Below, piece after piece: positions 9,483 to 22,050 of a stretch of 64,000 nt of DNA (its first letter is position 1; every line of letters starts with the position of its first letter). The translations under genes were made by a program, and so were the position numbers. The notes under the pieces are model-generated. The model was not told where the DNA came from, did no database searches, and saw only the letters and a list, made by a program, of their open reading frames with translations. The stretch is from Rhododendron vialii (Eukaryota > Streptophyta > Magnoliopsida > Ericales > Ericaceae): NCBI RefSeq assembly GCF_030253575.1, contig NC_080560.1, positions 43,353,001 to 43,417,000 on the forward strand, written 5' to 3'.

Positions 9483-10130
9483 ATGGCAATCTCCATTACC
9501 GAAGTCTACTTGGTCTCGCGAGACCACCTCAGGTTCACCGTGGATTTCCACGGCACCCCCATCTCCACCACCCTCACCTCCACCCCCAAAATCGTCCGCA
9601 AATGGCTCCAAACAACTCTGCACCGCAACGCCCGCCACCGTCACCGCCTCGTCGTCGGCCTAGGCGTCCAATGGCGCCCAGCCTCCTCCCCCGGCGACGA
9701 ACCGCCGGCCGCCACTCTCCAACTGTGCGTCGGCCGCCGTTGCCTAATCTTCCAACTCCTCCACTCCCCCACCGTCCCAAACCTCCTCCGCCGCTTCTTG
9801 GAAAACCCCAACCACACGTTCGTCGGCATGTGGAACCACTCCGACGAGAGGAAGCTGTTGTGCTGCTCGGAGCACGAGCTGGAGATGTGGCGTCGTCCAC
9901 TGGATCTGAGGCTTTACGCTGCGTCGAGGTATGACGGGCGGAGACTCCATACGGAGTCTAGGGAGACTATAGTGAGGGAGTGTCTTGGCCTCGATGTGGA
10001 TTTCAACGAGTGGATTGGGAGGAGTGAGTGGGCGGAGTATGGCCTTCATGATCATCAGGTCTTGTATGCTACTGTTGATGCTTACTGTTCGTTCTTGATC
10101 GGGAAGGATTTGAGGGCTTGGGAACTCTGA
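9483..10130 (+). CDS. WRN-like 3'-5' exonuclease-fold protein, copy 3 (intact, 215 aa)
   Basis: The only open copy of the array. I chose the ATG at 9483 because MAISITE matches the starts of copies 1 and 2; the open frame upstream is leader. The family is the DEDDy 3'-5' exonuclease domain of Werner-type proteins, in its short single-exon plant form. Visible landmarks are VGLGVQWRP at residues 58-66, TLQLCVGRRC at 77-86, N117/D120 in WNHSD (motif II), and Y194/D198 in YATVDAY (motif III). The canonical motif I, D-x-E before WRP, is G61-V62-Q63, so both metal-binding acids are gone. Other plant members of this subfamily, from memory, also show GVQW. Nuclease activity is therefore doubtful; nucleic-acid binding without cleavage is an inference only. 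No targeting signal is evident. Transcript support would decide whether it is a live gene. Confidence 0.85.
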   Translation: MAISITEVYLVSRDHLRFTVDFHGTPISTTLTSTPKIVRKWLQTTLHRNARHRHRLVVGLGVQWRPASSPGDEPPAATLQLCVGRRCLIFQLLHSPTVPNLLRRFLENPNHTFVGMWNHSDERKLLCCSEHELEMWRRPLDLRLYAASRYDGRRLHTESRETIVRECLGLDVDFNEWIGRSEWAEYGLHDHQVLYATVDAYCSFLIGKDLRAWEL

Positions 10131-10139
10131 TCGTCTGCG

Positions 10140-10866
10140 ATGGAATTGCTAAAGGTTATCGAGGTGCAAAATCTTGTTAGGTAACTGCCTTTATCTAATC
10201 CGATTAGGACTTTTCGTATATCTGCTCCGTGAAAGTGCGGCGTCACTAGACATCGCGAGAGAAGATATGCATTTTGATTTACAGTCTAGGATTACTATAG
10301 GGTAATTAATACAGTAGTTGTTGAATCCCGTGGTTATATATAAGTACAGCTAATCTGCTTTTGAGGAATGAAAGTGCTTGATCTTTGTTTGTGAGAAGGG
10401 ATATATGGGTTAAATATATATCTCGTGTTTAATCGTCTAGTTAGATCTCTGAAATCTGAATGCATTTTGCACTGTTTTGTTGCAAGATAATGGATGCATA
10501 TACTATATTATTGGTATTGTTTTAATTACATATTACGAATTCCCTCAAAATAAAATCTGTTATCAAATAGGGCATAGGATACATGCTTGAACACGCTTAA
10601 TTGTCGGATTATTTTGTGATGGATCGAAAAAGATGGGATTAATGATACGGATAAAAGTAAAGTAAGGCATGGGCCCAGGATAAGAAATTGGATTGTATGT
10701 TGTAGTATAAGATTAGTTGTACTTTTTATATGTTTGATGCTGTTTGGATAAACGATATAGGATATTCGAGAGGGTTACACTAATGTTTTTTCATTTTTGA
10801 ACTTTTTATGGCTCAAAAACAGATATGCATCAACTAAACCATAAATATGGGGACTGAAGTTTAGTA
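10140..10866. other. 3' flank of copy 3, gene-free
   Basis: AT-rich DNA with no open frame or repeat that I can support. Copy 3's 3' flank does not visibly share the GATATTGG block found after copies 1 and 2, which suggests copies 1 and 2 are the younger pair. Confidence 0.45.
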
Positions 10867-11081
10867 CTCCATCCGTTCCTAAATAAGTGTCCGGCGCGCA
10901 AAGTTAGGCTTTTAAAAAAATGTATTTGTTTCATTAAAAAAATCAAATTTTTTTCACAAATGAATAGATAGTAATGAGTTCTATTAGATTGTGAAAAAAA
11001 ATTAAATTTTTTAACGAAAAATATGCATCTTTTGTAAGACCTAGATTTGCATGCCGGACACTTATCTAAGGATGGAGGGAG
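10867..11081. mobile_element. Stowaway-type MITE (Tc1/mariner), 215 bp
   Basis: The left end CTCCATCCGTTCC and the right end complementary to CTCCCTCCATCC match the Stowaway consensus CTCCCTCCGTCCC. The inverted repeats extend through AAATAAGTGTCCGGC and GCCGGACACTTATCTAAGG. It is flanked by the TA dinucleotide at 10865-10866 and 11082-11083. It is noncoding. Confidence 0.85.
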
Positions 11082-11641
11082 TACTACTAATCTTGTTACT
11101 GGTAAATCCCATCAAATTAACTCTTATATATTGAATTATCTATCCCTGTGACTCATGTATTTCTGCTTTTGTTTAAAAAAAATTCAGGAGAGTTTATGGA
11201 GGAAGATTTTGTCCAGTGTTCTACTGTTCAGTTTGTCCTTTTGTGAAATGAATGGTTATATAGGCGTGTTTAAACAATTTTAATCTGTATTACTATATTA
11301 TTGTTGCAGTTGTTCTGACTGTTTTTAATGAATTTTTGTTAGATTTGAAGTTAATTTTTTTGATTTAATCATTTGTCAAATTAAAAAAATAAATTTTAAT
11401 GAATGGATTTTTGTCATTAGGTTTGTTTGTATTTACCTTTTTTAAGTCCAAGCTAGATTTTTGTTCAAATGATTGGGACATAAGACTCGATTTGGTTGGG
11501 TTTGGTTTGGTAAGTCCAAGCTAGATTTTTGTGGTTTTCTATTTTATCTCATTGCCGAACGATAAATTTTACAGAGGAGTAATAATTTCGAAAAGAAATT
11601 GGAAATAGCAATAACACTTATTTGTGTTTAAAAAAAATTAA

Positions 11642-11773
11642 GGCCCTGTTTCTTATTTTTCAAATAAATACTTATTTTTTGAATTAAAGGTGATGTATTG
11701 TAAGAGAATAACTTGTCTCATAAAACGAAAAATAAACACTTAAAAAAAAAAAAAAGCTTTATAGGATCGGAGC
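11642..11773. mobile_element. possible Tourist-like MITE, about 132 bp
   Basis: It starts GGCCCTGTTTC after TAA and ends near GATCGGAGC before TAA. An internal AAATAAATACTTATTTTTT segment is related to the MITE at 1051-1286. The right inverted repeat is poor, so the call is tentative. Confidence 0.35.
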
Positions 11774-11783
11774 TAAAGTTTAA

Positions 11784-12030
11784 GGCCCCGTTTTTATTAA
11801 CAAAAAATACTAAAAATTTAACGCATTTTACCATATCATTTTCACTAACAAAAAAGTAGTCAATAAATACTGTTTTTGCTACAGTAATCCTACTTACAAA
11901 TCCACCAACAATTTATTCATTACCGGAAATAACTTTATATTTTTCAACAATTTATTCAATATTGAAAACACTTAAAAACTTATCGACAACAAATAAAAAT
12001 TTACAAATATTTTACTATCGAAAACACCCC
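11784..12030. mobile_element. possible degenerate MITE, about 247 bp
   Basis: The left end GGCCCCGTTTTT follows TAA; the right end is complementary to GGGGTGTTTTC and is followed by TAG. The terminal inversion is short and the target duplication imperfect, so this is a weak call. Confidence 0.3.
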
Positions 12031-12515
12031 TAGTGAAATTCAGTACTAATCATTTTTTAGGCCGGGGGGGGCTCTCAAAGGAACTGGACAGTAGTAGCCT
12101 GGAGCCTACTCCAGCTAGTATGTCTCTTCTCCGTGGAGATCCATTTCGGTGTAAAGTTTGCCATCGCATAGCTTGATTCATCTCTGTTTGGTCTTGTGTT
12201 CAGTTCTGCCTGCTTCTGAGTTTTTCAAGCTTTGCTTGTTTAAAAGTCCTTGATATCTCTGGTAGGTAAAGTTCTCAAAAAAATGGAGTACTTGGCAAGC
12301 AAGAGTGACAGCTCTTATCATTATTACTGTATTTTTTAAGTTGGTAATAACATATAAAGGGCAAATTTCGTCGACCCTCGGATACGTCCTTCAGGTACGA
12401 GAAATGACCATGAATTCTCTGTGGTTTCTCTATGTTTGTTTCACCAATATCTCCAATTGACAATAGTCTGTTCAAACCATGATAAAATTAGCAAAAAATC
12501 ACTTATATCTGTTCT

Positions 12516-13138
12516 CGGGGCCGGCCCAACCCTGAGAATCAAGAGGCCTGGGTCTTGGGCATCCTAAAAATGTCAAATTTTAAGAGCACTCTACTAATTT
12601 TTCTTTTTGGATCTGAGTAGAAGTCTTTTTTAGCCCAATAAAAAAAAGGCCCAATATCAAAAACAAAAAAAGGCTCAGTTGTAATTCTATGAAAACCATT
12701 GCAGATATTAATTATCAAAACACGTCATAGGCCGCCGTCATTTTCCCTTCTGCTGTGTAAACCGGTGGTAATGAAAAAAGACCCAAACCGTGGTAACAAA
12801 AAAGAAGGCCCAATCTCTTAGAATAAATACATAGTTTTCCGAATAACAAAATATTATGTACTAATTAAAAATTAAATTCCTTGTTTTGAGATCTTTGTTA
12901 TTTTTGTTGGCTTTTGAAACTACCTACTTTATGTAGATACGTATTTTTATGTTTTTGTAGGGACCTAACCTTTATAATTTGTTTTTGTCGTGTATTAGTC
13001 AAGGGGATTTAATACTATAGTTTTGATTTTCTCGTATTGTGACTGTTTGTTTGTCTTTTTCCCGTAAAAACTGTCAAGTGCTTAGGGCATCATTCTTAGA
13101 ATAGACCTTGGGCACCCAAATACTTTGGGTCGGCCTTG
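12516..13138. mobile_element. hAT-type nonautonomous element, 623 bp
   Basis: The termini are CGGGGCCGGCCCA on the left and the complement of CAAGGCCGACCCA on the right. It is bordered by an 8-bp near-duplication, TCTGTTCT (12508-12515) and TCTATTCT (13139-13146), the length expected for hAT. It has no transposase remnant and is internally AT-rich. Confidence 0.7.
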
Positions 13139-14036
13139 TCTATTCTAATAAGAAGAAGTGATAAAAACTATCAACTCTCGCTTATTTTGAATTAAATTGA
13201 CTTTTTTTTACCCATTTCAAAAATATTTTGATAAAAAAGGGTAAATTTTATTAATAGTCCTTTTTTTTTTTTTTTGAATCGTTGATATTAATTTTCATCT
13301 ATCAACTCTCGCTTATTTATTGTTAATATGAATGAAGGACTATTAATAAACTTTATGGTTCTTGCAATCAACAATCGTTATAAAGTTTAAGGTAACCTAT
13401 ATCTCCAATCGACAATCATTGATATAAAATTGGAAGTTTCTTCATGGAAATTGATTTTCACACTTTCTTTTTTAATTAGTTACCCTTTTTTTTCCTTCTT
13501 TTTTTCCAATTCTCATTCAAGTTTTCGAAAATTGGAAAAGTCATGTCTTAAATCGAGTTTTTTCAAGTACGTTTTAGTATAAATTAGACAAAAGATAACA
13601 TGTTATTATATATCTTAAATTAAGCTCGTTGCAAAAAGTTATCGGACATATTTTTTAAAGAAAATTCACTAATAAACATCAAAAGCGACCACATGCAAAA
13701 AAAAAATGACCATAAAAGTTGAAAGAATCACGAAATCTTTCTAACCCGTATTTGGAACCATTCGGTGCAAGTAAAAGTTCCGTAGACATCAACCAACGAT
13801 AATAATGAATCTCTTTCGAATCATCTTTCTCCAAAAGCTAAAAACTAGTCTAAATAGTAAACGATAGAGCTGAAAAGCTAAAGGAACGATATAAAGATAA
13901 TTTAAATTTACAAGAGTAACGTGGAAGTAAACGATTTTTGGACTTTTATCCCACATGACCAGCTACGACTAAAACCTTTTCTCCAGATAATAGAGTAAAA
14001 TCGGAGGGACCAACTCATCACTCACCAAATCCTCTG

Positions 14037-14039
<3 letters not shown>
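13139..14039. other. galactokinase upstream region, gene-free
   Basis: AT-rich intergenic DNA containing an inverted pair around 13230-13340 (GGTAAATTTTATTAATAGTCC and GGACTATTAATAAAC-type sequence), possibly a short foldback. I see no convincing core promoter motif, but transcription of galactokinase must start in the right-hand part. Confidence 0.4.

Positions 14040-14073
<34 letters not shown>
14040..14073. repeat. (CT)n microsatellite in the galactokinase leader
   Basis: An uninterrupted CT tract of about 16 units lies 40 bp upstream of the start codon, most likely in the 5' UTR. Confidence 0.9.
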
Positions 14074-14074
<1 letters not shown>

Positions 14075-14112
14075 ATTCAAATCATACTAGTAATAAGGTC
14101 AATCAATAGACA

Positions 14113-16636
14113 ATGGCGAGATACGAAGAGCTTCCAATCCCAATCTACTCCGCACTCGAATCGGTCTACGGCGGAGACGCTGGTGGATCTCAAGTCGAAG
14201 AAGCCCAGCTCCGATTCGACAACTTGAAATCCAAGTTCGTCCAAGTCTTCGGCCATCTTCCCCACCTCTACGCTCGATCACCAGGTCCCCCCCCCCCCCC
14301 CCCCCCCCCCCCTCTCTCTCTCTGAATATTTGTATGTATTATATAATGTTCGGCCCTCTTTACACTCGCCTCAATTATTCTTGGATCAATTCCACCATCC
14401 ACTGGGCAGGGTCCTGTATGTACTGGCCTGCGCAAAAGAATCGATAGTACCTGGGAAGTTTGGACCCTTGGTCTTGACCTTTGTTCGGCCATTGATTGCC
14501 AGGTCAACCCAGGGTGTTTGTCGGACTTTAAGTACAATTTTTTCAAGAAACATGCCAACTTTTTCCAACAATTTACTCCTGCTAGATACTCAATAAGTTC
14601 ATATGACTTCTTTTAATTTATGGAAAAAGTAATTGGACATTTTTTTAAAGTAATTCAACAACTTGAAATCCAAGTTCATCCAATTTGAATTTCTCAAAAA
14701 AATGTTACTTTTGCTGATTAAAAAAAAAAAACTTGAATTTCAAAGCAATAAAAAGGTTTGTTACAAGCATGCCAAACTTCGAAACGCAAATCTGTGTAAT
14801 TGTAAGTATGTTTTTTTTTTTTTTAATAAGTGTCATTATAAGTATGTTTAATTGTGATTTTGTGGATGTGATGCAGGGCGAGTGAATTTGATTGGGGAAC
14901 ACATTGACTATGAAGGTTACTCGGTGCTGCCGATGGCGATTAGGCAGGACACAATCGTGGCGATTAGGAAGCGCGATGTTGGGGACTCTGAAAAGCTTCT
15001 GAGGATAGCCAATGTTAGCGAGAAGTACTCCTTGTGTATTTACCCTGCTGATCCAGACCAGGTATAAGGTCATATTTGTCATGTATAGTCCTGTTGTATG
15101 TCAATTATGTGAGTATTTGTGAATGCATGTTGTTTTTCTGCATCTAAGTGTATTCTCCGGATTGGAATATACTTTTCAGGAGACCATATGTCAAGTCTAA
15201 CATGCGTCCCTTTGTTATAGTCAAATGAGATTATATGTCTCTTGGATATTGGATCCCTTCACTATTAGTCCAACCAAACAAACGGCTAATGAGATTGCTT
15301 CAAGTTTGGAGGATGTTCTCTGTTTATTAGTTGTTTATTGATAGGCTTGAAGCCTTAAACTAATTGGTATGACGTTGGCTGCATGTAGAGCGGCTGGAGC
15401 CCTTTGAGGTACTTGGTTCAAAAGTGCAAGCAAAATTTTGGTAGAAAAAGGTCGTCAATAATGATGGATATTGCTGATCAGGCAGTCTAAGAGCCGAGGA
15501 AACTTATTGGATGTCCTTTTTGTGGAACCTTATCGAAGAATGATTCCTGTTGTCTGCAATCCATTTCTTGCAATGTTTCTCCAGGTTCTTAGGTGTATTT
15601 CATTGAAAGTAAGAACATTTGCACAGGTGTAGGACAGCATCATTTGAATGATCTCCATCCCTCTCGGTTTTCGAGCAAGACTGGAGTTTACTGCTGCAAT
15701 AAGGTCATGTCTCCTAAGTAGTTTAAAATATAACCAAGGATTTTGGAACTCAGTCAGACTGCAATAGTTAATTAGTTGAAATTAGAATTTTGTAGTTGCA
15801 TCAGTGAATTTATACTGTAGCTCTCTCTAAGAAAAAGGGCAAATAAAGTGGCAGAGGGGAGACATATTAGTATGACAAAAAGGCCATGTCTTAAGCATAT
15901 GTAGGCACGTGGAAAGTCGTGTTCAATTCATCGTGTGTGACACAGTCCACCAAATGCTGTTACTTTTCCTTTCATGATGGTCTTATCTCAATTTTGAAAT
16001 ACGACGATATCATGTAGACGTGGTTGACTCTATCGATTTGCAGGATATTGATCTGAGGAATCATAAATGGGGTCATTATTTCCTTTGTGGGTGAGTAGTC
16101 AAACCTCACTTGTGCTATTTCGTTTTATATTAAACTGACTTGTACTTTGAGTTGTGACTAAAGTTTGAAGTAAACGGTACATCTTGCTTTGTCTAGGTCA
16201 ATCGGATACTGAAATGATGTCGGGGAGTGCCATATTGTATCTTGACTGACTTGTTTAAAATAGATATATGGCAGTTTGGGAAGGGGCACTTCTCAGAAAA
16301 ACATTTGTCCTTGAAAGAGACCATGTTTCTCCAGTAATCATGTATTCACACGAGGATGAAATCAGTGATAACGTGAGGTGGGGTGAGGTGGTTGGCTTAG
16401 TCAGGGTAGTCAAATATTCCCCTAACATGCGGGACGTCTACTTTGATAGCTTTTTGGTTACGTTTCCAAAAACTACTGGTCATCTAACGCTACAAAGCAG
16501 AAATAATGCTGTGTAGTTAAGTACCATCTTTTGCTACATTACAACAGCTGTGTGTCTTGAAGACAGGAGAGAGATCAGTCTGCTATAGAGGCACCAGGCT
16601 AGTGTTAACTAGGGGCATTTGATGATGTTACCACAT

Positions 16637-16709
<73 letters not shown>

Positions 16710-19700
16710 GCAGATGGTAAATGGGCACCTCATATGTTTGGTTGTTTTTCGCCTTTTCTATTGGAATTTCTAACATGACATTGGATATCGAGTGCAGGTA
16801 TAAAGGCTACTTTGAGTATGTCAAATCAAAAGGACTGGAAGTTGGTGTACCAGTTGGACTTGACGTAATGGTTGATGGTATAGTTCCTACAGGTATAATT
16901 TCTCTGGATTTTCATACATAGCCAATGTGAATGCTGCTTTGTAAAACTGATCACTCAAGCATCTAATACGTTGTGGAGCAGCAGTTCATTTGTAACATTC
17001 CTATCTGAGTTGCCTATTTTTCATTTAGGGTCTGGATTGTCAAGCTCTGCAGCATTTGTTTGCTCTTCTACAATTGCTATAATGGCTGCCTTTGATGTGA
17101 ATTTGCCAAAGGTATTCCAACCATATCTCCATAGCTATAGGGGAGTAGTTCCTATTTTTCATGTTTTCGTAATATATACTCGAAATTTTATAAGGAGTGA
17201 GCAGTATATTATCTAGGAATGTACAGAAAACCTGCCATTTTGGTTGTGATTTTGTCTACATTTTGTGTATGAAAGACCTGCCATTTTTAGGAACTACAAG
17301 TACCATGGACATCAAAAGTTTATCCTTCTATTGCAAGTATTCCTGCTCTTAATAAATTGATTTAATTTGTTCTTTTATTTTGCAAAGTTGTAGATTAGGT
17401 TCTTTGAAGAATGCTGCACTTGGTTAATAAGTGGTTGGTTTTACCAGAATTGGAATGTTGTTTGAGAGAGTATTGATAGAGTATCTGTGTTAATTGTGCA
17501 TCTAATTTTGTATCTTCTTTGGTTTCTGTTATTGATTCTAGTGTCATTGCTTATTTTGCAGAAAGAGATTGCACAGCTTACTTGTGAATGTGAACGGCAC
17601 ATTGGGACACAATCTGGTGGAATGGACCAGGTTAAGTATCCTCCACTACTTGTGAACTAGATTATAATTTGATTGTTTTGTAGGCATCTGGTGCTACCGT
17701 TTTAAAAAAAGATTTTATGCCAACATGCTTCCACTCTAACAGGACAAATTTCTCTTATGTACTGCAACTTGCTACTTCTCATGGAAGATAGAATGATTTT
17801 GTTAAGTTGGTGGCTAGTGTTACCTTGGTCACAGACATGTCTTGTGAGGCTAACAGACTGGCCCTTACTCTGTAAGGTAGTCTCACAATTTGCTTGTTGA
17901 TTTTTGACCATTTGGGACAGACAGTGACTTGCAATCTTGTTCAGTATTAACCTTGCCATTTTTCCATCTGTGAGGTGTGGTGATATCTGTTATGAGCTTG
18001 ACTTAGAAGACATTGAGTGACTTTAACGCAGTGCTGACGCATGCATGCTTAGTTGGGTCATGACCTCTTTAAATTAGTGAGAATAGCTTCCAACATGGCG
18101 TGCCTGGTTGGCATTCAGTTGCTTAATCCTGGTATCATTACCTTGGTTTCAATTACATCTAGGGTCATTCTATAACTACCCTTCTCCTGCTTGCCCTCTC
18201 CCTCAAGAGTCTGTGAGCTTTTAATCTTGCGAAGATGACAGCTTGTATCTCGTTCAAAAACTATAGCTGCCGTGTAAATAGTGCCATCCAAGTTGGAGCA
18301 TTCTACCGCTAGTTAGGGGTTGTTAATCCCATTGTTTAGTTAAGTTCACCTGAAAACCTGCAGTAGATGTTGTATTTAGTGCACAAAGTAAGCACAATCA
18401 GCCCCACCACCTCATTTTTTTCAAGCCCCTTGTTTCGGGTAAGATTGGCCATGACCATTTTTCCTTCTGTATTTCATTTCCTTTTGCAGGCTATCTCTGT
18501 CATGGCTCAATCTGGGTTTGCAGAGCTGATTGATTTCAACCCTGTTCGTGCAACCGATGTCCAACTACCTGCTGGTGGTTCCTTTGTCATTGCCAATTCA
18601 TTGGCTGAATCACAGAAAGCAATCACTGCTGCTACGAATTATAATAATCGGGTTGTTGAGTGCCGGCTAGCTGCTGTAAGTTTTGTTTCATTTATTTTGA
18701 TAAGTTGGTACAAATTTACTTTCATTTGCAGTTTTATCAAATTCATCTAAAGCGTTACTCTATACTATAGACCCTATCGCCATCTCACAGTCAAGATTTG
18801 TACGTTGAGTTTGAGTTTTTAATGAAAATATTATTTAGCAGGTTTTAATATGCAAAAATTAGTATTCGCCTTACATTTGAAGATACATGGATAGCTGGAC
18901 TTCTAGATGCTTGTTGTTTACTGGAAAGTATCTGTTTGCTCACAATATTGAAGACTTATGCAGATTGTTCTGGGTATAAAGCTTGGGATGAAGCCCCAAG
19001 AGGCAATATCCGAAGTGAAAACTCTCTCTGATGTAGAAGGGTTGTGTGTTTCATTTTCTGGCAATCGTGGATCTTCTGATCCTGTCATAGCGGTCAAGGT
19101 ATTTTTTTTTTCCTGCAGCAAGTCTGGGGTCGAGATTATGTGCTTGTTTTGTGCAAGTCCATAAAGGGTCGTTCAAGAGATGGATTTTTTTGTTTATGGT
19201 CAGACTGAGACCTTGCTTTTGTTCCCAAGCAAACATAAATATTTTCATCCGTACATATATATGAGGTTACAGTAGGTCTTTGCATAGTACAGGAACTGTT
19301 GAGTGAAGAGCCGTATACAGCTGATGACATTGAGAAGATTACTGAAGAAGATTTGCAATCTATATTTGCGAATTCTCCAACTTCTTTGGATGTCCTAAAA
19401 GCTGCCGAACACTTTAAGTTATTTCAGGTAAATTTTTCTTATGCATCATTAGATCTTATTCACAACATGATGGAGTTGTAATTTGAGCATGCAAAAATGG
19501 CTTGTTGTTATCAACTTATCGTATATCTAATTCTTGGTATGATAGAACTGTATTTGGGAGAGGTCATTGTTTGCCAAACTTTCAAATAAGAATTGAATGG
19601 GGAAATACCCTACTAGTAGAACCTGAATTGTGGGAAATTTCCTTCTATGTGTGCACATTGCCAGTGCTCTTTTGATATAATCTTGGAATCTACTGTTAGT

Positions 19701-22050
19701 TCTTTGTTGTTTCTTTTTAGGTTTTCAGGTTTTCTTTCAGTATTTGTCGAAGCAACGAGATAAATCTGAATCTATTGATACATTTAAGGTTATATCTGTA
19801 AAAAATTACCACAAATAATTTCAATTGAGTGGAGTTTTCTTTTCTCCTTTTGCAAGGAATATTATGGATTTCTATTGTGTCATTTATTATGAGTAACTAT
19901 GAAATATTCTAACATCTAGGAAGTCACGTAAAATAGAACATTGTTTCAATATGATCAAAGATATTCTAGTTTGTAATAATCTCCTGTTGGATTATCATTT
20001 TAACTTCTTGTTCTTATCATAGTGATACTGTATGATTGTTTATACCTTTTTCTAAAGTAATTGGTTGTCTCATCTCATCCCTTTGGATGCGTACTCAACT
20101 TTGGTCTAACTTTTGACATCCAGAGAGCCTCACATGTTTATTCGGAAGCCAAGCGCGTACATGCTTTCAAAGACACTGTATCATCAAACTTAAGGTTTGT
20201 TATGTTTTGGTTCCATGAGCTACCCTTTCATTTATGCTGCTTAATACACATGCAAATATGCAATACATGTTTCATGTCAGATACACTATAATAAGCTATC
20301 AGACATGCCATGGCACTAACTTTGGAGCTTTGGAAGTCAGAAAGCTTTGGTTTAGATTCGTTAGAACTTAGACCTAATTACTAAATGTTCACTTTTTGTT
20401 TGGTGAACATGAGAGGCTAATTGAGGAGCCTAAAAACTATTTTCTGACAAATCATGTAAACCTTGCAGACCTAAGTCAAATGTGGTTCCCATCTATAGAA
20501 AAAAGTTGAATGCGGTTTGAACCTTTCTTTTGCTGACGGTACTCTAGTTAAAGCACCAAGTGACGATACCTACCAATTTCAAGTTGCCTGAATGTAACTT
20601 CCAAAAAGTTGTTATTGCAGTGAGGAGGACATACTGAGGAATCTTGGCAACCTTATGAATGAAAGCCATAGTAGCTGCAGCATTCTGTACGAGTGCAGGT
20701 ACTAGTCCTGCTTTTCAAATTGTATCAGGGCATAGTCCAGATCTCGTACTTGTCAAGGGAAAAGAAAATGAAAGGGAACTAGAATTGCTTATACGTATTC
20801 CTTTCTTGAAGGTGACTAAACAAGAAAAGTGAAATCTATGACAATGATTTATTTATTTTCTTCTCAGTTCCTAATCCAACCAAATAAAAGTTACTACCTT
20901 TTCTTTTTCCATCTTTCCATGGGCGGCTCCACTACTACTTGAGGGGTTCAAGCGAACCCCTGGGTTCAGAAAATGTGCTACAGTTTTTAGATTTTTCGAT
21001 ATGTAATTTGATCTTTCTTTAGTATCGTCTGCGCTGGATCAGTAGCACGAAGTCAAAATGACTAAAATTCACTTAAATTTGTCAATAACTAGATACTATA
21101 GCTCAACAAAATACAATAATCCGGGTCCAAACAATTCTAACTAATATAAAAATGAACTTCAGCTTTTATAGAGTTTTGTATCACAAACATTTTGTATACG
21201 TTTTTATCACCACTGAACTCAAATTCTGGAGCTGCCCTGCATCTTTCCCTTTCATTTTCCCTTGTCAAACCCTATCCGTGATTCCAAAATATCCACAAAC
21301 AACCTAGGATGACAATGACAATTATGGCAGAGAAGAATGTAGATGTGCTTCCAACCTCAAACTTGAGATATATTTATCTTGGCAATTGGCTTGGCCAACT
21401 TTTTTTTTTCCTCTCTGATGCACATTTTCCCCTTTGATATGAAATGATTTATACAAGTTCTCTCTTCTTCTTTTTTACTGCAAAATAAAGATAACAACTG
21501 AAGCTGTGCTGCTTCTCACAGTACATGGCTATTATTCTTAGATTGGATTCCTTTATTACTTAAGACGCTAGTTGAGATGCCTTAACATCCTTTAATTTCA
21601 TTTATTCTGGGTCCTCTGTTGATGGGAAGTTTAGAACTATAACTGTGAGAATTTGCCCAATAGACTTTAAACCTTTCTGTTATTCCTGGAAACATCAGCT
21701 GCCCAGAGTTGGAAGAACTAGTAAAGGTTTGTCGAGATAATGGTGCGCTTGGGGCAAGGCTTACAGGTGCCGGATGGGGTGGTTGTGCTGTTGCTTTGGT
21801 AAAAGAGTCTATTGTACCCCAGTTCATCCTCAACCTGAAGGTTAGTGTCCTTTTTTTTTTTTCCGGTTTCTGCTTTTTCCTTCCAACTGAAAACATATGA
21901 TCGGCAATTTGAATTAACGAGGTTCTGTTTTTGTATCAGGAGCAATTTTATCAATCAAGAATCGACAAGGGGGTGATCAATAAGAATGATCTTGGTCTCT
22001 ATGTTTTTGCTTCCAAACCATCAAGTGGCGCTGCTATTTTCAAATTTTAG
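14113..22050 (+). CDS. GALK1: galactokinase (GHMP kinase), 13 exons, 502 aa
   Basis: Phosphorylates alpha-D-galactose at C1 with ATP (cytosolic galactose salvage). Exons: 14113-14284, 14877-15061, 16044-16090, 16798-16892, 17029-17111, 17562-17630, 18490-18675, 18964-19098, 19293-19427, 20124-20194, 20621-20698, 21699-21840, 21940-22050; together 1509 nt in one frame, stop TAG. Landmarks: galactokinase signature [12 protein letters not shown] at residues 58-69, split by intron 1; the ATP-binding GHMP motif [10 protein letters not shown] at 167-176; FNPVRATDV and [10 protein letters not shown] in exon 7; the C-terminal glycine loop GAGWGGC at 442-448; C-terminus [10 protein letters not shown]. 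The length and sequence agree with the Arabidopsis enzyme (about 496 aa) as I remember it, so it looks complete and functional. Introns are GT..AG; the first donor abuts a C homopolymer and lacks the usual positions +3 to +6. Intron 3 has a CT/CA microsatellite and intron 11 a MITE. Confidence 0.96.
14287..14323. repeat. C homopolymer followed by (CT)n at the exon 1 donor site
   Basis: About 26 C residues start two bases after the exon 1/intron 1 junction of galactokinase and run into a short CT tract. Such a run is prone to length error in sequencing and to real length polymorphism. Confidence 0.9.
16642..16709. repeat. compound (CT)n(CA)n microsatellite in galactokinase intron 3
   Basis: About 21 CT units followed directly by about 12 CA units, 89 bp upstream of exon 4. 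Confidence 0.95.
20929..21239. mobile_element. MITE with 9-bp target duplication in galactokinase intron 11, 311 bp
   Basis: The termini GGGCGGCTCCA and TGGAGCTGCCC are inverted repeats. A perfect direct repeat CATCTTTCC flanks it at 20920-20928 and 21240-21248. A 9-bp duplication suggests a Mutator-like origin, and an 8-bp hAT reading is also possible. Related termini occur in introns of the poly(A) polymerase and possibly the ABCB gene. Splice sites are untouched. Confidence 0.75.

Noticed and set aside
14268-14596. Frames spanning galactokinase intron 1
   Set aside because: They cross the C homopolymer and lack any domain; the galactokinase signature requires splicing from 14284 to 14877.
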